From CAZGSG01 sp964528095 (GTDB lineage: Bacteria > Bacteroidota > Bacteroidia > Chitinophagales > Chitinophagaceae): a stretch of DNA of 6,041 bases. The DNA is taken from positions 1 through 6,041 of the forward strand of contig CAZGSG010000355.1 of assembly GCA_964528095.1 (NCBI GenBank). Direction: 5' to 3'. A model generated the notes under the pieces. That model did no database searches, was not told where the DNA came from, and saw only the letters and a program-made list of their open reading frames with translations. The translations under genes and the position numbers were made by a program. Every line of letters starts with the position of its first letter. Position 1 is the first letter of the stretch. Positions 6,017 through 6,041 of the stretch are shown here, in pieces.

Positions 6017-6041
6017 ATAATTCCTTTGATGTAGGCAATAA
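6013..6041 (+). CDS. Start of an unidentified gene, cut by the window edge
   Basis: ATG at 6013 opens a frame of nine complete codons, MNNSFDVGN, that is still open at the last base. It lies 50 bp beyond the second stop of the smc region, on the same strand, and overlaps the preceding 11-codon frame by four bases. Too little is present to name a family or to be sure that this is the start. Confidence 0.3.

Overview
The window looks like a piece of a Bacteroidota chromosome, probably from a Chitinophagaceae-like lineage. Three things point there. A clear promoter of the Bacteroidota primary-sigma type (TTG, 20-bp spacer, TAGGTTTG) lies on the minus strand. The recognisable genes start without Shine-Dalgarno sequences. 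The SMC protein carries the head variant IIELGMVDD, which I remember as typical of this phylum. The lineage call is inference; no rRNA or other marker gene is present.

Layout. Positions 1-199 hold no convincing gene. Positions 200-1330 (minus) encode a complete membrane acyltransferase of the acyltransferase-3 family. Positions 1527-1834 (minus) form a compact, self-contained transcription unit: promoter, leader of about 105 nt, a 37-residue single-span membrane peptide, and an intrinsic terminator. Positions 1835-2426 are non-coding and repeat-rich, with an imperfect CACGGAG-type inverted repeat of about 130 bp, a 12-bp direct repeat and a 10-bp tandem duplication. Positions 2427-5885 (plus) encode the chromosome-organising ATPase SMC from a GTG start. 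The last 78 bases contain the start of a new reading frame that runs off the window edge.

The most notable observation is at the end of smc. The reading frame stops at TAA 5883-5885, exactly where the family has a conserved Tyr codon. The next codons, in the same frame, still encode the rest of the conserved SMC C-terminus (GVTLQEPGESKLVCLDLR) up to a second stop at 5961-5963. The annotated 1152-residue protein is therefore a nonsense-truncated form of an ancestral protein of about 1178 residues, unless this is a sequence error or the stop is read through. The genes do not form one pathway: the acyltransferase and the small-peptide unit are read leftward and smc rightward, separated by the repeat-rich gap.
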